Positions 1-11,519 of a DNA stretch of 64,000 nucleotides are shown in pieces. The notes below the pieces were generated by a model. The model saw only the letters and a program-made list of their open reading frames with translations. It did no database searches and was not told the origin of the DNA. The stretch comes from Symbiodinium sp. CCMP2592 (taxonomy: Eukaryota > Sar > Dinophyceae > Suessiales > Symbiodiniaceae): assembly GCA_905221615.1 (NCBI GenBank), contig CAJNDT010006005.1, positions 318,501 through 382,500 on the forward strand, given 5' to 3'. The position numbers and the translations under genes are program-made. Every line of letters starts with the position of its first letter. The first letter of the stretch is position 1.

Positions 1-3000
1 CTGCTTTGGACATTCTACGTCGGCACGCACTGAAGGCTGAACCATCTCTCGAAGTGTTTGTTAGCCGTGGAAAGCTGTTCAAGCGAAAGCTGTTCAAGCC
101 AGCGAACGCTGTCAGGCGGTTTTTACAGCATGCAGCATGAAGCCAAAGCTGCAGAGACGGTGCTTGCGAGTAGGAGCCCCAGCAATGTTGCCGGAGATCT
201 TGCCCGGGATGAGACCTTGGCGAGGCAGATCACTGCTTCTTCTAGTCCTCCAAAAGAACAGACAGCTAACAAGAGTACAAGAAGTCCAAGAGGCCGCTGT
301 AACCGGCGCACGCGGTGTAAGCCTCCAGTTGGCAATGTTCCATTTCTGTCGGTGCTTGGCAACACCGCATGGAATCCACAAATACGTTGAGGAATCTGAG
401 CTGCTCTGTCCATGCTTGGCAATTTCTTCTGCACCGGATGGGCTGCACGTTCCTTGGCCCGCTTCCTCGTGGAGCCATCGCCCGCAAACCGTCCCGGGCT
501 TCTCTAGTGCTGAGCTCTACTTGGTGGCATCAGATACGGGACTTATCAGAGAGTGTCGAAAGCACCATGAGCTGACTTCTACCAGCGCACGGGCTCCTCA
601 TAGTGTCGTAATGCAACTCCATCAATCCTGACCTTGGTCGGCACTTGCTGCGCACGTACACACATGTCATCGGCCCTGACGTATGAGAATACCATCTTCC
701 AGATGGGCAAAGCGTTGCTCCAGAGAGGGTCTGCTTCAAGCCGACTTCTAGGCAAAGGCATGGATCATTCATCAAGTCAGGATCAGCTTAACACCACGAG
801 AGATTTCAAGAAGAAGTGGCAAGATGTTGACTGTACGTTGGCAGTGTTTCCATCGTTTCGCATTTTTCAGAGCTAGTCACGCCTGTTGTGTTTCTTTTCC
901 CCCTTGGTGACACGGCATGGCACGGCTTCTGCCGGGTTCTGCTTGTGCCGAAGAATGAAACGGCAAACGGGAGGAAGTCAGAGAGGAAAACAGAGAGGAG
1001 GAGAAAGAGACGGAGAGAGGGAGGGAGGGAGGAAGAGAGGAGAGATGAGGAAAAGCGCATGTGATCCGGTGCGGGAGAAGCATGGAAAAAGGAATAGAGC
1101 GGAGGCGCCAAGGTTACAGCCAAGCCCAAACAAGTCGGATGCGATGCCGGACTGAGCTGCACACGAGCTCTTCAGCGCGAGCTGATGCCGCGATGGAGAA
1201 AGCGAGCCATTGTGAAGATACTCCTTTGGTTACAAAAACTGCACGTCATGCTGGCTGCAGTACAGAGGTCGAAACCATCAAGCTCAAGACACATGGGAAT
1301 CCCCTTCACTTCGCTGACTTGTCTGCGGGTCCTCGAAAACGTCCTCCTGTTCCTGATACTTGGGAGGAAAGCGCTCCAGCTCCTGGTGCAGAAACGGCTA
1401 TTTGTCATCATGTCAACAAATTCAATTCGCCATTCGAGGCCTCGGTGTCCTTCCAAAACTGCGATTTTGTGGAGCGGTACCTGCATTGGGATGTCTTCAG
1501 ATAGCTATCTAGAAGCTACCTGCAACGGCTACAGCCCAACACTAAGGAGTGTCACAGACACAGGCTGGGAGGCACTTCTCCGGTCCAAGTGCCAACACAG
1601 TGTTTCCACGGTTGAAGCCTCGGCGAGAAATCCCTCAATCATCGTCGATCTCCCTGCGTAGCTCCAGATTCGTGTTTGCATCTTCGGCACCCATGTTGTC
1701 GTCGAGGCTGCACCTCATATAAGATGCTTCAAACTCACAGCTTCTGAAAAGAGCAGGTGGAAGCACAAGAAAGTCGGATTCGCCTAGTGGCCTTACAGCC
1801 AAGTTCGCTGCTTTCGCCCAACCGTGCGCTGTGATTTGGAACCACAAATGGCTGCGGAGCAAGGCAGCCAATCTCTTGTGCTTCCGTCTGAGTGCATCGC
1901 TACATCTTTAACATGACCCTGATGATGTTGATCACAAAGGTGCTGGCCATAATGGACGACGACGATGGACATCTAAGGCTAAGGCAGCGAAATGCTGATG
2001 ATACACAGGCGTCTGATAATGCTGACACAGAGTAACGAGAGGGGAAGTCGAACCTTTGTCAATTACTTGCCATGCACTCGGAAGCCTTGTCCTGGCCCAA
2101 CGACCTGCTGTCAAAACTAGTCCAGACCAGACATGAACGGAGCTGGAAGCCAACACTGACACAGCGGGCCAGAGGGGCTGAGATTCTGTTGGTTTGCGTC
2201 TGCGTCTCTTTTCCGTCCCAAGTTCGAAACTTGCACAACGCTGAACCGAGCTGTCCAAGTCGTCAAACTCACTGCCACTGGCTGGCAAAAGCTGCCAGGC
2301 AGGAAGCACAAACCTCGGCTTCCGTGAGACAGCTTTACTTTTCCGACATGAAACGTCAACAAACAGTCGACGACCGTTTTGCAAACCCTTCGGCAAACAG
2401 CAATACAGCAAACATGGCTTGATGAGCTGGTAACCTCTCATCCGTCGATAAACTCACCACAGCATATGAAGCATTGATGACCTCCAGCCATTGGTGTCAT
2501 CCATGCTGCTAAAGCAGCAAAATTATCACAGCAGGGGCCTCGTCGATCCTCCCTGCTCGCCAGTCGTGGCCCTCAAAGCTCGGAGCGAGCTTTGAGGAGG
2601 AAGCGTAGCATCCGCACCATCCAATCCAGACCTGCCTAGGACCGTTCCAACGGGACGGTGGCTGCAGGGCCATGCGCAACGAGCCGTGAACACCTCTACG
2701 ATAGGTCCAAGCCGCTGTCGGGCCCTACAAGTAACTGCTTGCCCGGCACCCAAGGCTTCAGCGCTTGGCCCCGACAAACGTCGCGGGCAGTGGTGAGCAA
2801 ACACCTGTCAAGCGAAAGGCAAGCAAAGACAGTCCATCGGCCAGCATCCCCTCAGCTTGAGCACTGGCATCTGGCACTCCTGGCATCTCCTGGCCTTCAG
2901 GTCTCCGCCGAAGTTGAAGACATCAGGGCTAGGCGCTTCTACCTCCAAGTCCTGCGGGCAGGTGCAGCTGCCGGTTCCACACAGGCTTCATAGGTCGGAG

Positions 3001-6000
3001 ATCTGCGGAATCAACACTGAAATTTCCATGTCGCGACAGGTCACACAGTTCACATCTCAATCCTCTGCATCACCTGGGCCAAGCTGCACTCGCACAGCAT
3101 CGGTCTTACGGGCTGCAGTGGTCAGCAAGATTCAAGACAATGGCCCCTTTGCGACTTGACAGTTATGATTATACAATTGCAGTACTGCAAGGTTGCGGCA
3201 CATATTGTTGCATGCCAGCGGCGAAATGCCAGGAGCAAGTGGCAAGTCTGGTTCATGGGTATGGAAGGCAAACGGTGCCTCGCTGAGTTGTCCCGGGGAC
3301 GCAAGGCAACAGTAGTAGGTCTGGGGCCACTTATAGCAGCAACATTCAGATCGATGCAACCAAGAAACCCATCAAGTGCCATATGGATGAAACCCTTCGG
3401 ACCATCCACATGCCCAGTATTCACCAATTCTATCCCAATGGTTCCAAATCCTGGAGCAAAGCAAGCAGTGCAGGAAGCAACAAACGAACAGAAGTGCATT
3501 GCCACGACCGTCCTGCCATGCGCATTCGCAGCTTCAGTGGTGGGCCTAACAGATGCTGACTGCGCGATGTTGCGCGAAACTCTGCGAGTACGGCCACGCA
3601 TAATCAAAATACTCAGCAACGAACATCGCGACTCAGAAATGGCATGTCCACAACCTTTACGAGACCGGCCGAGTTGCCCCACGACCAGCTTAGTCCAGTC
3701 CGCCGCGTCTTCTCCTCGCATAGAGTTTGCCATGCACTTGCGCGTGCTTCTTGCATGCGAGGGGAGGGTCGAGATGTCCTCCTCATACCAGCCTTAGCAA
3801 GCAGCTGCATGACTGCCAAGCCGCCCTTGTTTCCCATAAGCTTGACAGACCTGTCCATGCAAGCAGGAAGCAGGGTACCTTCTGCGATGGAGTTGGTCGA
3901 GTTGATGAAGGTTTGATAGTCTCCGGCTTGATGGGCTTCTTTTCGACACCCAAAGTCGAATGGCCGGTACCTCGGCTGCACAACGCCAAGTACCGACAAG
4001 TGCAAGCGTGCAACTCGCATCCAACATTGGCGAGGCAAGCGCGAAGTGACTCGTAGCGGTCGTAACGTCCACTGCCGAAGCCTTGGGTGGGCGTGTAAAA
4101 TTAAACATGAACACAAGAAACAACGCAGCTCACAGCCCCCCTTCCAGAACAAGTAAGAGCAACTGATCAATGGCTTTTCCTGTCCTCTTCGAAGCGTGAA
4201 AGGCCCTTCCACCAACACTGCTGGAGCGGCCATTGGTCGACGATGAACATACCTTGAGTGCAGAAACAACATAGACCTTGCTCCGGCTGTGACTCTGTGA
4301 CCCACCACCAAGAGTCCAAGAGTGGAACAGGAATGACTTCGTGCGAAGTTCCAGAATCTCACCGGGCGCCCCTTTACAGGAACCCGAGTTCGCAGTCCGC
4401 ACCCCTCCGATGCTCCGAGGTCTGTGGTCTGCATGGCTGCCCAAGAAGGGATTCCTCTTCGTCGCGTTATGGGCAAGTTGACAAGCCAACTTACCAAACA
4501 AAGCACAGATGCTGAAACCACGAAGTCCATGTTCTAACCCCAAAATCCGAAAGAAATCACTGCCAAACCCATCTCAAGGCCAAAATCTTCATGCTCCAAA
4601 ACCCTACTTCAAACCGTTAGGAGGGGGATGGGGTGCAAGCCTTGGCCGTAACACGGTGTTGTTCGAGTTTCGGTTCTTGCAGGATCTCACAACACTCCCA
4701 CATTTCTAGGAAGGTGCTCTTCGTAGCAAAATCGATCTTAAGAACCTGCGCAGTATGAGCGGTAAATGCACGACAAACCGACGTCGGTACTTGATGCTGC
4801 CAGGCAGCAGCAGGAAGAGAAGCCTCAACGGCAGATGATTGCGATTGTAGAAAGTTCCTACTGCCTCTAACCAGGAGGGCATATCTGACGGACCTGACGT
4901 GTGAAAGTGTTTCCATGTGCACTTGTAGGAACACTTGCACGACCAAGGCGACGATGCCACAAGAAAGCTGCCCAGACTGCCACATGTCACGGCGGCCAGC
5001 GCACCATGGCCGTGTGGGCCCAAAGCCTACTGGTACCAGTCCGTCAGTGCGTTAGCCCAGTTCAATTCCGCACTTCGCGGGCGAGCACGCGCGAAGCAAA
5101 AGACGAGAGCCAGAGCCGCCTCCGTCTCGGCAGGGGAGGGAGGGCTCATTGCAACATGGTACCAAATTCGAGGTATCAGGTTGAGCAGAAGCAGGCGAGG
5201 AAACGACAGACTTTTAACAAGCGCAGCCTGCCGGCACAGCAGCTAGAGAAGCATCTTGCTCTTTCGGGCTACACTTGCCTCTGGCAGGTTTGCTGCCAGC
5301 AGGGGTGGCACATCTACACTCGCAAAAGAGCCGACCTGATGTATTCTTCCCGCGAGCATCGTGAACATAATGTCACTCAAGCTTGCCTTAACCGCCTAGG
5401 GCCTAGCCTGCATGCCACCGACCATCGCACTACGAAACTGGAGCCTCTTTGCCCGTGCTTCAGACCCTTAAGCGCCGACTTGAACCTGCAGACTCCCCGG
5501 TCCTGTCAGAGTGCTTGGGAATTGCCGAGTTAGCGCAGCACACAAAAAGGAAGGGTTAAGGGCGTCTGAAACCCAGACATCGGCCACGGTCTGCTTGACG
5601 ACAGGCCAGTCTGTACAAATGCAAGCCCTACAGGCCGTACTGGCACACTGAGACGTCTGTGGAAGCGGCTTCAATTGCCTGACCTTCCCATCAAGTCACG
5701 TAGAGGTCGGACTCTGGCACGAGACTGCTGCGACGGATGCCGCACGCAAAGCTTCTGCAATGAAGCCTCGGCCCTTGCCAGTAAGCCTCACTACCGGCGC
5801 CATGCGACAAGCCAGTGGCATTCGGCAGACTCGATCTCCTAAAGCGATGCAAAGGGCTCTTGAAAGGCTTAGCCACTTGTTAGCTCTAATTCTTGACGGC
5901 TTGACGCTCCTTCCGTGGCAGAGGACGCCCGGAGGAAAGCTGCTGTGCCCGGCTTGGCAGAGTAGGCACTGGAAAATGCCAATGGCTGCCGTCGCAGGAG

Positions 6001-6274
6001 ACCTCCAAAGGCAGTGAGTCCATGAAGAGTCGAGTCGGAAACCCGGACTTGAGGACAAAAAACACGAAGAGGTGCAGTGGATGTCATAGCAGACCAGAGA
6101 TGGGCTTTACGCCGGCATCGGTTTGCTAGAGACGGTGGATCGCGAGTCCTATCTCCATCATATCAGAGTGACCCACAAGGAATCGAATGCTTCTATTGCC
6201 CTACTCACCTCACAGCAAGCAAACAGGCCAGCTGCAAAACACAAGCAACACCAGCAGCACGGTACCCAGCACAC
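1..6274. other. No gene recognised; host intergenic or intronic DNA
   Basis: I could not support a gene here. A purine-rich GA tract runs from about 958 to 1050. Two patches on the minus strand have a coding-like feel without a recognisable family: about 3350-3500 (reads GTIGIELVNTGH) and about 3795-3925 (reads MDRSVKLMGNKGGLAV). The long frames crossing 3100-4530 on both strands overlap each other and are not convincing as whole genes. Because the neighbouring host gene is built from exons of 9-110 bases, undetected small exons are likely. Confidence 0.5.
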
Positions 6275-7925
6275 CTGTGCTTGCATGGAGTAGAGATCTG
6301 GAGGCGTCAGTGTAACTTTGCAGTTCCTTATTCGGAGGCACTGCCGTTGCGCACTTAAAGTGCGAGAGATTGAAGAGCCAAGGCTACCCCATCTGACTGC
6401 TTCCAAGCTTCTCTGCATCTGAGGTCTCGGACCAAATGCTCACTCTGGTCATGTGTCTTCCCTGCCACTTCAGGAACGCGCGGTTGCCTTGCCCAGCGCG
6501 ACAGGCAACAGGGCAGACTGCAAGCCGCAGTGCTAAATGCGAGGCAGTTGCCGACCATCCGCCAGTGATGGTCTCGCATGTGGTCATTGCTAACCTTTGC
6601 TGGCTTGGGGGCTTGTTCACTGGACAACCCCGTAGAGTTGTAGTGCTTTTAATCGTTACCGCCACGGTCTTCACGCTACATGATGTGCCTGTGACAGGTC
6701 TGCAAGGATTGGAGGTCTCTGGACCGAACTGTGCCGGGCATGTGTAATTTCGAACCAAATCTGCCAAGACGCCACCTGTACATGCCTAGCACCTCGGCGC
6801 GCGGAAGACAGCGCAGCAAATAGCCAGTACCAATCGTCACCTTGCTGCCGAGATCTGCCGCGACACTGGTCTACTGCTACAACCACAGGTTTGGACACCG
6901 GGGCTTCTGCAGTCCTTGGCCGGTACACGGACAAGGCAATCTGACTCCTGGAGCATGCGCACCCACATGCATCCGTGCTGATGTGATCGACTTCCGGCGA
7001 CTTCAGAATTACGGGTCATGACGGAGCCAAGCCTTCCACTGGCGAATGAAGGCAAGCGGTGTGCCAGAGGGTGCCGCCCTCTCTGCATCAGTGATGGGGT
7101 CCTTGAATCCAAACCACGCAGGAGAGCTACGTGCAAGCATCGATGGTTGCAGCCGAGCTTCGAAAGGATATTGGATCTCTGGCTCTCCGTCCTTGGCACC
7201 CGCCAAACCCTTCCACAGCTATCTGACTTGGGAACAGCTGCAGTAACCCCCATTCGTCCTCGTGCTCCTCCGCCGACTCGTCAGAAGAACCGAGTCCTGA
7301 CTCCAGGTTGATCTGATCCTCAGGTTTGGTGCTGGCTGAGTTTCCGGCATGGAGCGCTTGCAACTGCTAGTTCGTTCATGCATGCTTGAATTTTCACAAA
7401 CTCGAAAAGCTTGGCCAGGGTTCGAGTTTTCTCTTTTTTCGTTTGGTTACCGTCCGATCCGCGTCTGCACGCAACCACTTGGGGTGTAGCACCAGGAGCA
7501 CCCTGCTGCCAGTTTCGCGCAGCTTCTGGATGACAGCATCGATCTGGCTGTACTGAAACCTTTTGGTCAGGAGGGAGCAGGCATGGGTAAACTGTGAAAG
7601 TCGGACATGTACTAAGTCAAGCCTAGCAACAAGCCTCCTTCTCTGTTCTGATTGTTGAAGCCAACCTTGCATCTCCCATCTTGCCAAGCTACTATCCCGC
7701 GTTCATCAAGTTTGCTTCCAGCCGTCTGCACTCAACTTAGCAGAGACACATTTGCTCCATCAATCACAATGTCGAAAGGCGGTTGTTCTTCTAGCCATTT
7801 TTTGAAGCGCTTGAACCGCTTACCTTGGCTGCAGGAACCCGCAGCCCAGCGGCGCGGGGAAAAAATTTGAAAGCCGACATACCCGCACGATGGGCATGCA
7901 ATCAGGCAGAAACCCGACATTCACG
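6275..7925 (-). CDS. PRORP: Protein-only RNase P (PRORP), NYN nuclease domain, multi-exon
   Basis: This would be the enzyme that cuts the 5' leader from precursor tRNAs in nucleus or organelles. I rebuilt exons on the minus strand by splice logic: about 7925-7883 (CPSCG zinc motif), 7828-7750 (ends VIDGAN), 7665-7631 (VGFNNQNREGG), 7559-7451 (FQYSQIDAVIQKL, VLHPKWLR), 6840-6782 (DDWYWLFAALSS), 6668-6660 (a 9-base exon, TVA), 6594-6552 (VSNDHMRDHHWRM), 6487-6444 (NRAFLKWQGRHM) and 6340-6275 (LTPPDLYSMQAQ). The order, and the metal-binding Asp residues in DGAN, DDWYW and NDHMRD, match the PRORP metallonuclease domain. Intron 7630-7560 is GT-AG and intron 6551-6488 is GC-AG. An exon between 7451 and 6840 is unresolved; a candidate reading SVYRP lies near 6905-6935. 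The N-terminal PPR part is missing. It may lie in or beyond the retroelement region to the right: an open stretch at about 7960-8045 reads EEEALLERMVIKLAIDG. The C-terminus is also unresolved. Confidence 0.8.
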
Positions 7926-8016
7926 CATTCACGCAGAGCCACCGGAGTTCTTGACCCCATCAATTGCAAGCTTGATCACCATGCGCTCCAATAAAGCTTC
8001 CTCCTCATGCTGGGCC

Positions 8017-8130
8017 CATGCTACCGCTCATGCTACCGCTAATGCTACCCCTAGTGCCCCACGGCTCACACTACTGCTGCTTCTACTCCTACTCCCCCTC
8101 CTTCTACTACCACCACGACTACTACTAGTA
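8017..8130. repeat. 12-bp repeat plus degenerate TAC microsatellite
   Basis: Three copies of a 12-base unit (catgctaccgct and variants) at 8017-8051 run into an impure TAC/CTAC tract at 8069-8130. This is the same trinucleotide that flanks the large elements elsewhere in the window, but no element terminus is visible here. Confidence 0.7.
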
Positions 8131-8171
8131 TTCATTCATTCCAATCTCAGCCAGTTGCTCAACTGCTACTC

Positions 8172-8775
8172 ATTCCAATGCACGCTTAAAGTATTCGGCT
8201 TCGGTTCTTTTCGCTCCTGCCACCAGTCACCTCGCTACTGCTATGCACGAACCTCGCCATAAGGATATGCTTTGGGAATCTGTCGGTTCCACCTGACAGA
8301 TCGCAACCCTGGCACAAGTGTTCCTCACTTGGCCGATGCCCGGTTCCCGGGCAAAGCACCCTTCCGAAACAGAAAAGGGTTACGATCGCAGAACATGCGC
8401 AAACCCCAGGTGCAGCGGGGCTTACAAGAAGTAAGGTAGCTCCACGGGAGACCGTACCTCAGGGGCGGTTGGGTGGGCAAAGAGAAAACTGTAAGCCGTT
8501 TTGGATCAAGACCTTGAACCGAAATGGCAACCACATTTCGTTTCAGCTCTGCCTGCAATGAAGACTGCTCACCCAGTGCCTACCAAACACAAAGCAGTTT
8601 TGCATTGCAATGCACGCTTACAGTATTCGGCTTCGGTTCTTTTCGCTCCTGCCACCAGTCACCTCGCTACTGCTATGCACGAACCTCGCCATGAGGATAT
8701 GCTTTGGGAATCTGTCGGGTTCCACCCGACAGATCGCAACCCTGGGACAAGTGTTCCTCACTTGGCCGATGCCCG
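8172..8775. repeat. Direct duplication of about 175 bp (8172-8346 and 8604-8775)
   Basis: The two segments are nearly identical, including the stretch cttcggttcttttcgctcc, and differ by scattered substitutions and one-base indels. The second copy is joined to the start of the broken RT/RNase H polyprotein. The stretch between them (about 8500-8603) is also a diverged copy of 10504-10602. Part of a retroelement has therefore been duplicated or inserted twice. Confidence 0.8.
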
Positions 8776-9432
8776 AGCAAAGCACCCAAGGCACTAATCC
8801 CAAAGCATTAAAGAAACCGTGCAAGCGCAAGCAGAGCGGCGGGTGGCAGTCCCCACACAACGCGTGGGAAATGAACCGAACAGGTGGAAAACGATTGGCT
8901 GACATGCCAGGGGTCGTCCCAGCCCGATCGAGAGATAGGGTCTGCCCAGTTGGACTTGGAAGGGATGTGCTCGAACCACATCTGCACATTCAGCCCAAGC
9001 AAAAACACAGGCACCATGTGTGCAAAACGCTCCAGATCCTTGGATGCCGAACGGCCTTTCACCAATGCCATGAGCGACGCCAGGTTATCGAGAAACCAAA
9101 AGCCGCGCCGGTTCCGAAAACGGTCCGGCCGACAAAGCAGGGCACATGCAACCATTGAGATCTCTGGCTACTTCTGCCGGTTGCCAAACCTCATACCACC
9201 ATGGCTGGATGTCTGCCACAAATCCTTCTCGGATCTGCTCGGTTCCAGAGAACCAGACCACCAGAAAGCCACCGGTACCTCCGGTGGCCGGCTCCTCGGC
9301 GGCATCAGAGGCGGCGACGAAGCGCTCACACGGCAGCAGATGACAGGCAATTGGCGCTCGGGCTTGGCTCGGATGACAGCCCGAACGTGCCGGAAGTTGT
9401 CCGCCAGGTCTGGTGTCAAAACCGTGCAAGTC

Positions 9433-9436
<4 letters not shown>

Positions 9437-9469
<33 letters not shown>
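9437..9469. repeat. (CT)n microsatellite
   Basis: An uninterrupted CT run of about 33 bases inside the pol remnant. Read on the minus strand it encodes alternating Glu-Arg, so the long frame through it is partly an artefact. Confidence 0.95.
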
Positions 9470-9472
<3 letters not shown>

Positions 9473-9972
9473 ATGGCCCATAGGCTCCCGGCCCCGACTT
9501 TATCGTAGACACCCTGCTCGAAGAAGTTGAGAATGCCATACATCTTGGAGGCCTGACCCGGATGCAGAGAGGAACTAGATTCGGCTTCGGAGAGCATGTC
9601 TTCAATCTTGGAGACAATGCGGGACCTGAGCCAAAAGCGAACAACTCCTTGGGACAGGGCCTGCGACATGTCGCGAGAACGGCCCGAACAATCGCCGGTG
9701 ATAGACCTTGGTTGCCGCTTCAGCAAACAGGGTGCCCAACATCTTGTTACGCTGGACAAAAGCCCATTGCCCCGAACCCCGAGACGATTTCCAATCGCCA
9801 ACAGTTGCATCGTCGAAGTAGAGTGACACCAGCGTCATCACGAGGCGGCGCCCGAGGGCTTCAACCAGCCTGGACTAGCGGTTGAAGGAAGTGACTGCGA
9901 ATGGAAGGCCGAATAAATGCCCAGCGTACAGCTGGAATGCTGGCTTCTGCCACTCGTGGTGCCAAAAGCAGA

Positions 9973-9977
<5 letters not shown>

Positions 9978-10034
<57 letters not shown>

Positions 10035-10060
10035 ACACACGTACACACGTGCACACGTGC
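9978..10060. repeat. (CA)n microsatellite with GTACACAC tail
   Basis: A pure CA run from 9978 to about 10032 is followed by CACGTA/CACGTG variants to about 10060. It interrupts the reverse transcriptase part of the pol remnant. Confidence 0.95.
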
Positions 10061-10512
10061 CTCGTCGGGTCCCATGGGGGAGTGGCGGTAGGCGTTGGGC
10101 CAGTGCTCCCCGTCCGTTTCCCAGGAGTCACTCTCCTGTGCTTGTTCCGACATCTGGCCGATGTAGCCCTCAGCCGCTGAGCCGGACGCGGCGGGCAGCA
10201 AAGCACCAGCTTGTTTGCATCCGACGACATTTCGGACTGGCCTCCATCGGCGGCGTTGTACATGATGCGGTGCTTGCCAGAGCCTTTTTGCTGATGACGC
10301 ATCGCGGGATGACCCGGAAGGGCATGCCTTTCACTGCTCTTTGTATGGCCTGGTAGGACCGGGGTGGCGTACAGAAGCCTTGCTCGAAGTCGCTGGTGGG
10401 CTGTTCCAGCAGCACGCTGTCGAGCTTCCCGGGCTTAAGCTTACGAATAGTCATGGCGTTATGTCACCAACCATTTGCTCCAACGTGATGAAGGCGGCCT
10501 GCTGCTTTAGAC

Positions 10513-10528
10513 CTTGAGCCAAAATGGC
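10513..10528 (-). other. 16-base match to the core of the dinoflagellate spliced leader
   Basis: The minus strand reads GCCATTTTGGCTCAAG, identical to the last 16 bases of the dinoflagellate spliced leader as I remember it. The upstream bases do not match. The segment is also in an open frame of the pol remnant (reads AAILAQGL), and the diverged copy at 8513-8528 has two mismatches. It may be a spliced-leader relic from a retroposed transcript or a chance coding match. Confidence 0.5.
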
Positions 10529-10601
10529 AGCCACATTTCGTTTCAGCTCTGCCTGCAGTGCAGACTGCTCACCCAGTGCCTACCAAACACGAAGCAGTTT
10601 T

Positions 10602-10655
<54 letters not shown>

Positions 10656-10738
10656 CACAACTACTACAACTACTACAACTACTACAACTACTACAACTAC
10701 TACGACTACGACTAAGACTACGACTACTACTACTACTA
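10602..10738. repeat. (TAC)n at the 3' flank of E1
   Basis: TAC repeats with TACAAC and TACGAC variants directly abut the 3' terminal sequence of E1. On the strand of the element it reads (GTA)n after CAGCGTTCAATTGAAAA. Confidence 0.95.
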
Positions 10739-11028
10739 TTTTTCAATTGAACGCTGTGCGAGCGGGCTCTGCACATAGCGGGCGATTGCCGCGGTGCACT
10801 CACTTTGGTGTGAAACTGACTCAGACCCTATAGCTGATCCGCCCAGGTCAAAAGACCTTTGAGTGGTAGCGGCCTACAGGCTTTGAGCTAACTGGCAGTG
10901 ATCAGCCAAAGCGAGTTTGCAGGCTGCAGGGTATCAAGCTCCAGATTGTTGTATGTACCTGAACATTGAAACGGAATTCGCGTTGTGTATGCTGTCAGCA
11001 GAGCAGCAGTAGCGCGACCGGCAGCAGG

Positions 11029-11337
11029 CTAGGGCATGATTTCCGACTGACAGCGGCGGCATCCGGCAGAAGGGCCATCAGTCTGTCTCGGAAGAGACGC
11101 AAGTGAGAACAGGCATGGCCTCCGCGACTTACTGCTTAGTCTGCCAGTGGCACCATTGGTTGCAGCGTTGGAGAGGGCATGCAGGGCGCTGCCTTGCCGC
11201 TGCTTGCCGCCTCCGGATGTCTGGCGTCGAGTGTCGACCCGAAGCGGCTCAGATGGCTCTCCCATTAGTGAATCTGGAGCCAGGGGAGAGGCGGTTCGAC
11301 CACTTTTGTGGTCCGGGCTGTGGATCGTGTCAGCCAT
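11029..11337 (-). pseudogene. Remnant of gag-like ORF2 fused to the 3' region
   Basis: The first about 50 residues (MADTIHSPDHKSGRT to ALHALSNA) match the start of ORF2 in unit A (63300-62617). After a junction near 11165 the frame runs into sequence homologous to the 3' untranslated region of unit A and stops after 102 codons. The conserved core and the APGGLARKARG tail are lost, so it cannot supply ORF2 function. Confidence 0.8.
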
Positions 11338-11494
11338 GCTGGGTCAGCCTGAAAAGCTGCGGGTAAGCCTGCGCATGCCTAAAGCATGCTTGGCCTTGAC
11401 GTGGGGGGGGCCATGCCCACCTATTGTGGGGTCCGGCCTTCCCACGCACAGGCACCCTATTGGTGCACGCATTCCTAGGTTTGGAGGGCCAGCA

Positions 11495-11513
11495 CTCACC
11501 CCTTGAGGGTGAG
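11495..11513. other. Hairpin just after the ORF1 stop of E1
   Basis: A perfect 7-bp inverted repeat (ctcaccc ... gggtgag) with a 5-base loop lies 7 bases from the ORF1 stop codon. The same hairpin is conserved at the equivalent place in unit A (about 63457-63475). It could influence termination, reinitiation or RNA processing between the two frames; that is inference. Confidence 0.6.
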
Positions 11514-11519
11514 TCAGAG

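Larger units (their letters stand above)
8808..10600 (-). pseudogene. Broken retroelement pol: reverse transcriptase plus RNase H
   Basis: Read on the minus strand in several frames. About 10454-10170 gives GMPFRVIPRC, and the next frame continues with GSGKHRI and SEMSSDANKLVL, resembling the start of an RT palm domain. 9810-9480 gives MYGILNFFEQGVYDKVGAG. About 9370-9170 gives FVAASDAAEE and GGFLVVWFSG. 9155-8900 gives FWFLDNLASLMALVKGRS and HIPSKSNWADPISR, an RNase H-like end of the kind seen in DIRS/Ty3-type and dinoflagellate elements. At least three frame changes break it. A (CA)n and a (CT)n microsatellite sit inside the coding path. It is cut on the 5' side at the (TAC)n that flanks E1. 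I infer a dead copy. Confidence 0.7.

Noticed and set aside
3613..4530. 305-codon minus-strand frame
   Set aside because: It overlaps other long frames on both strands, has no domain, and its composition changes along its length. It may contain small exons but is not a gene as a whole.
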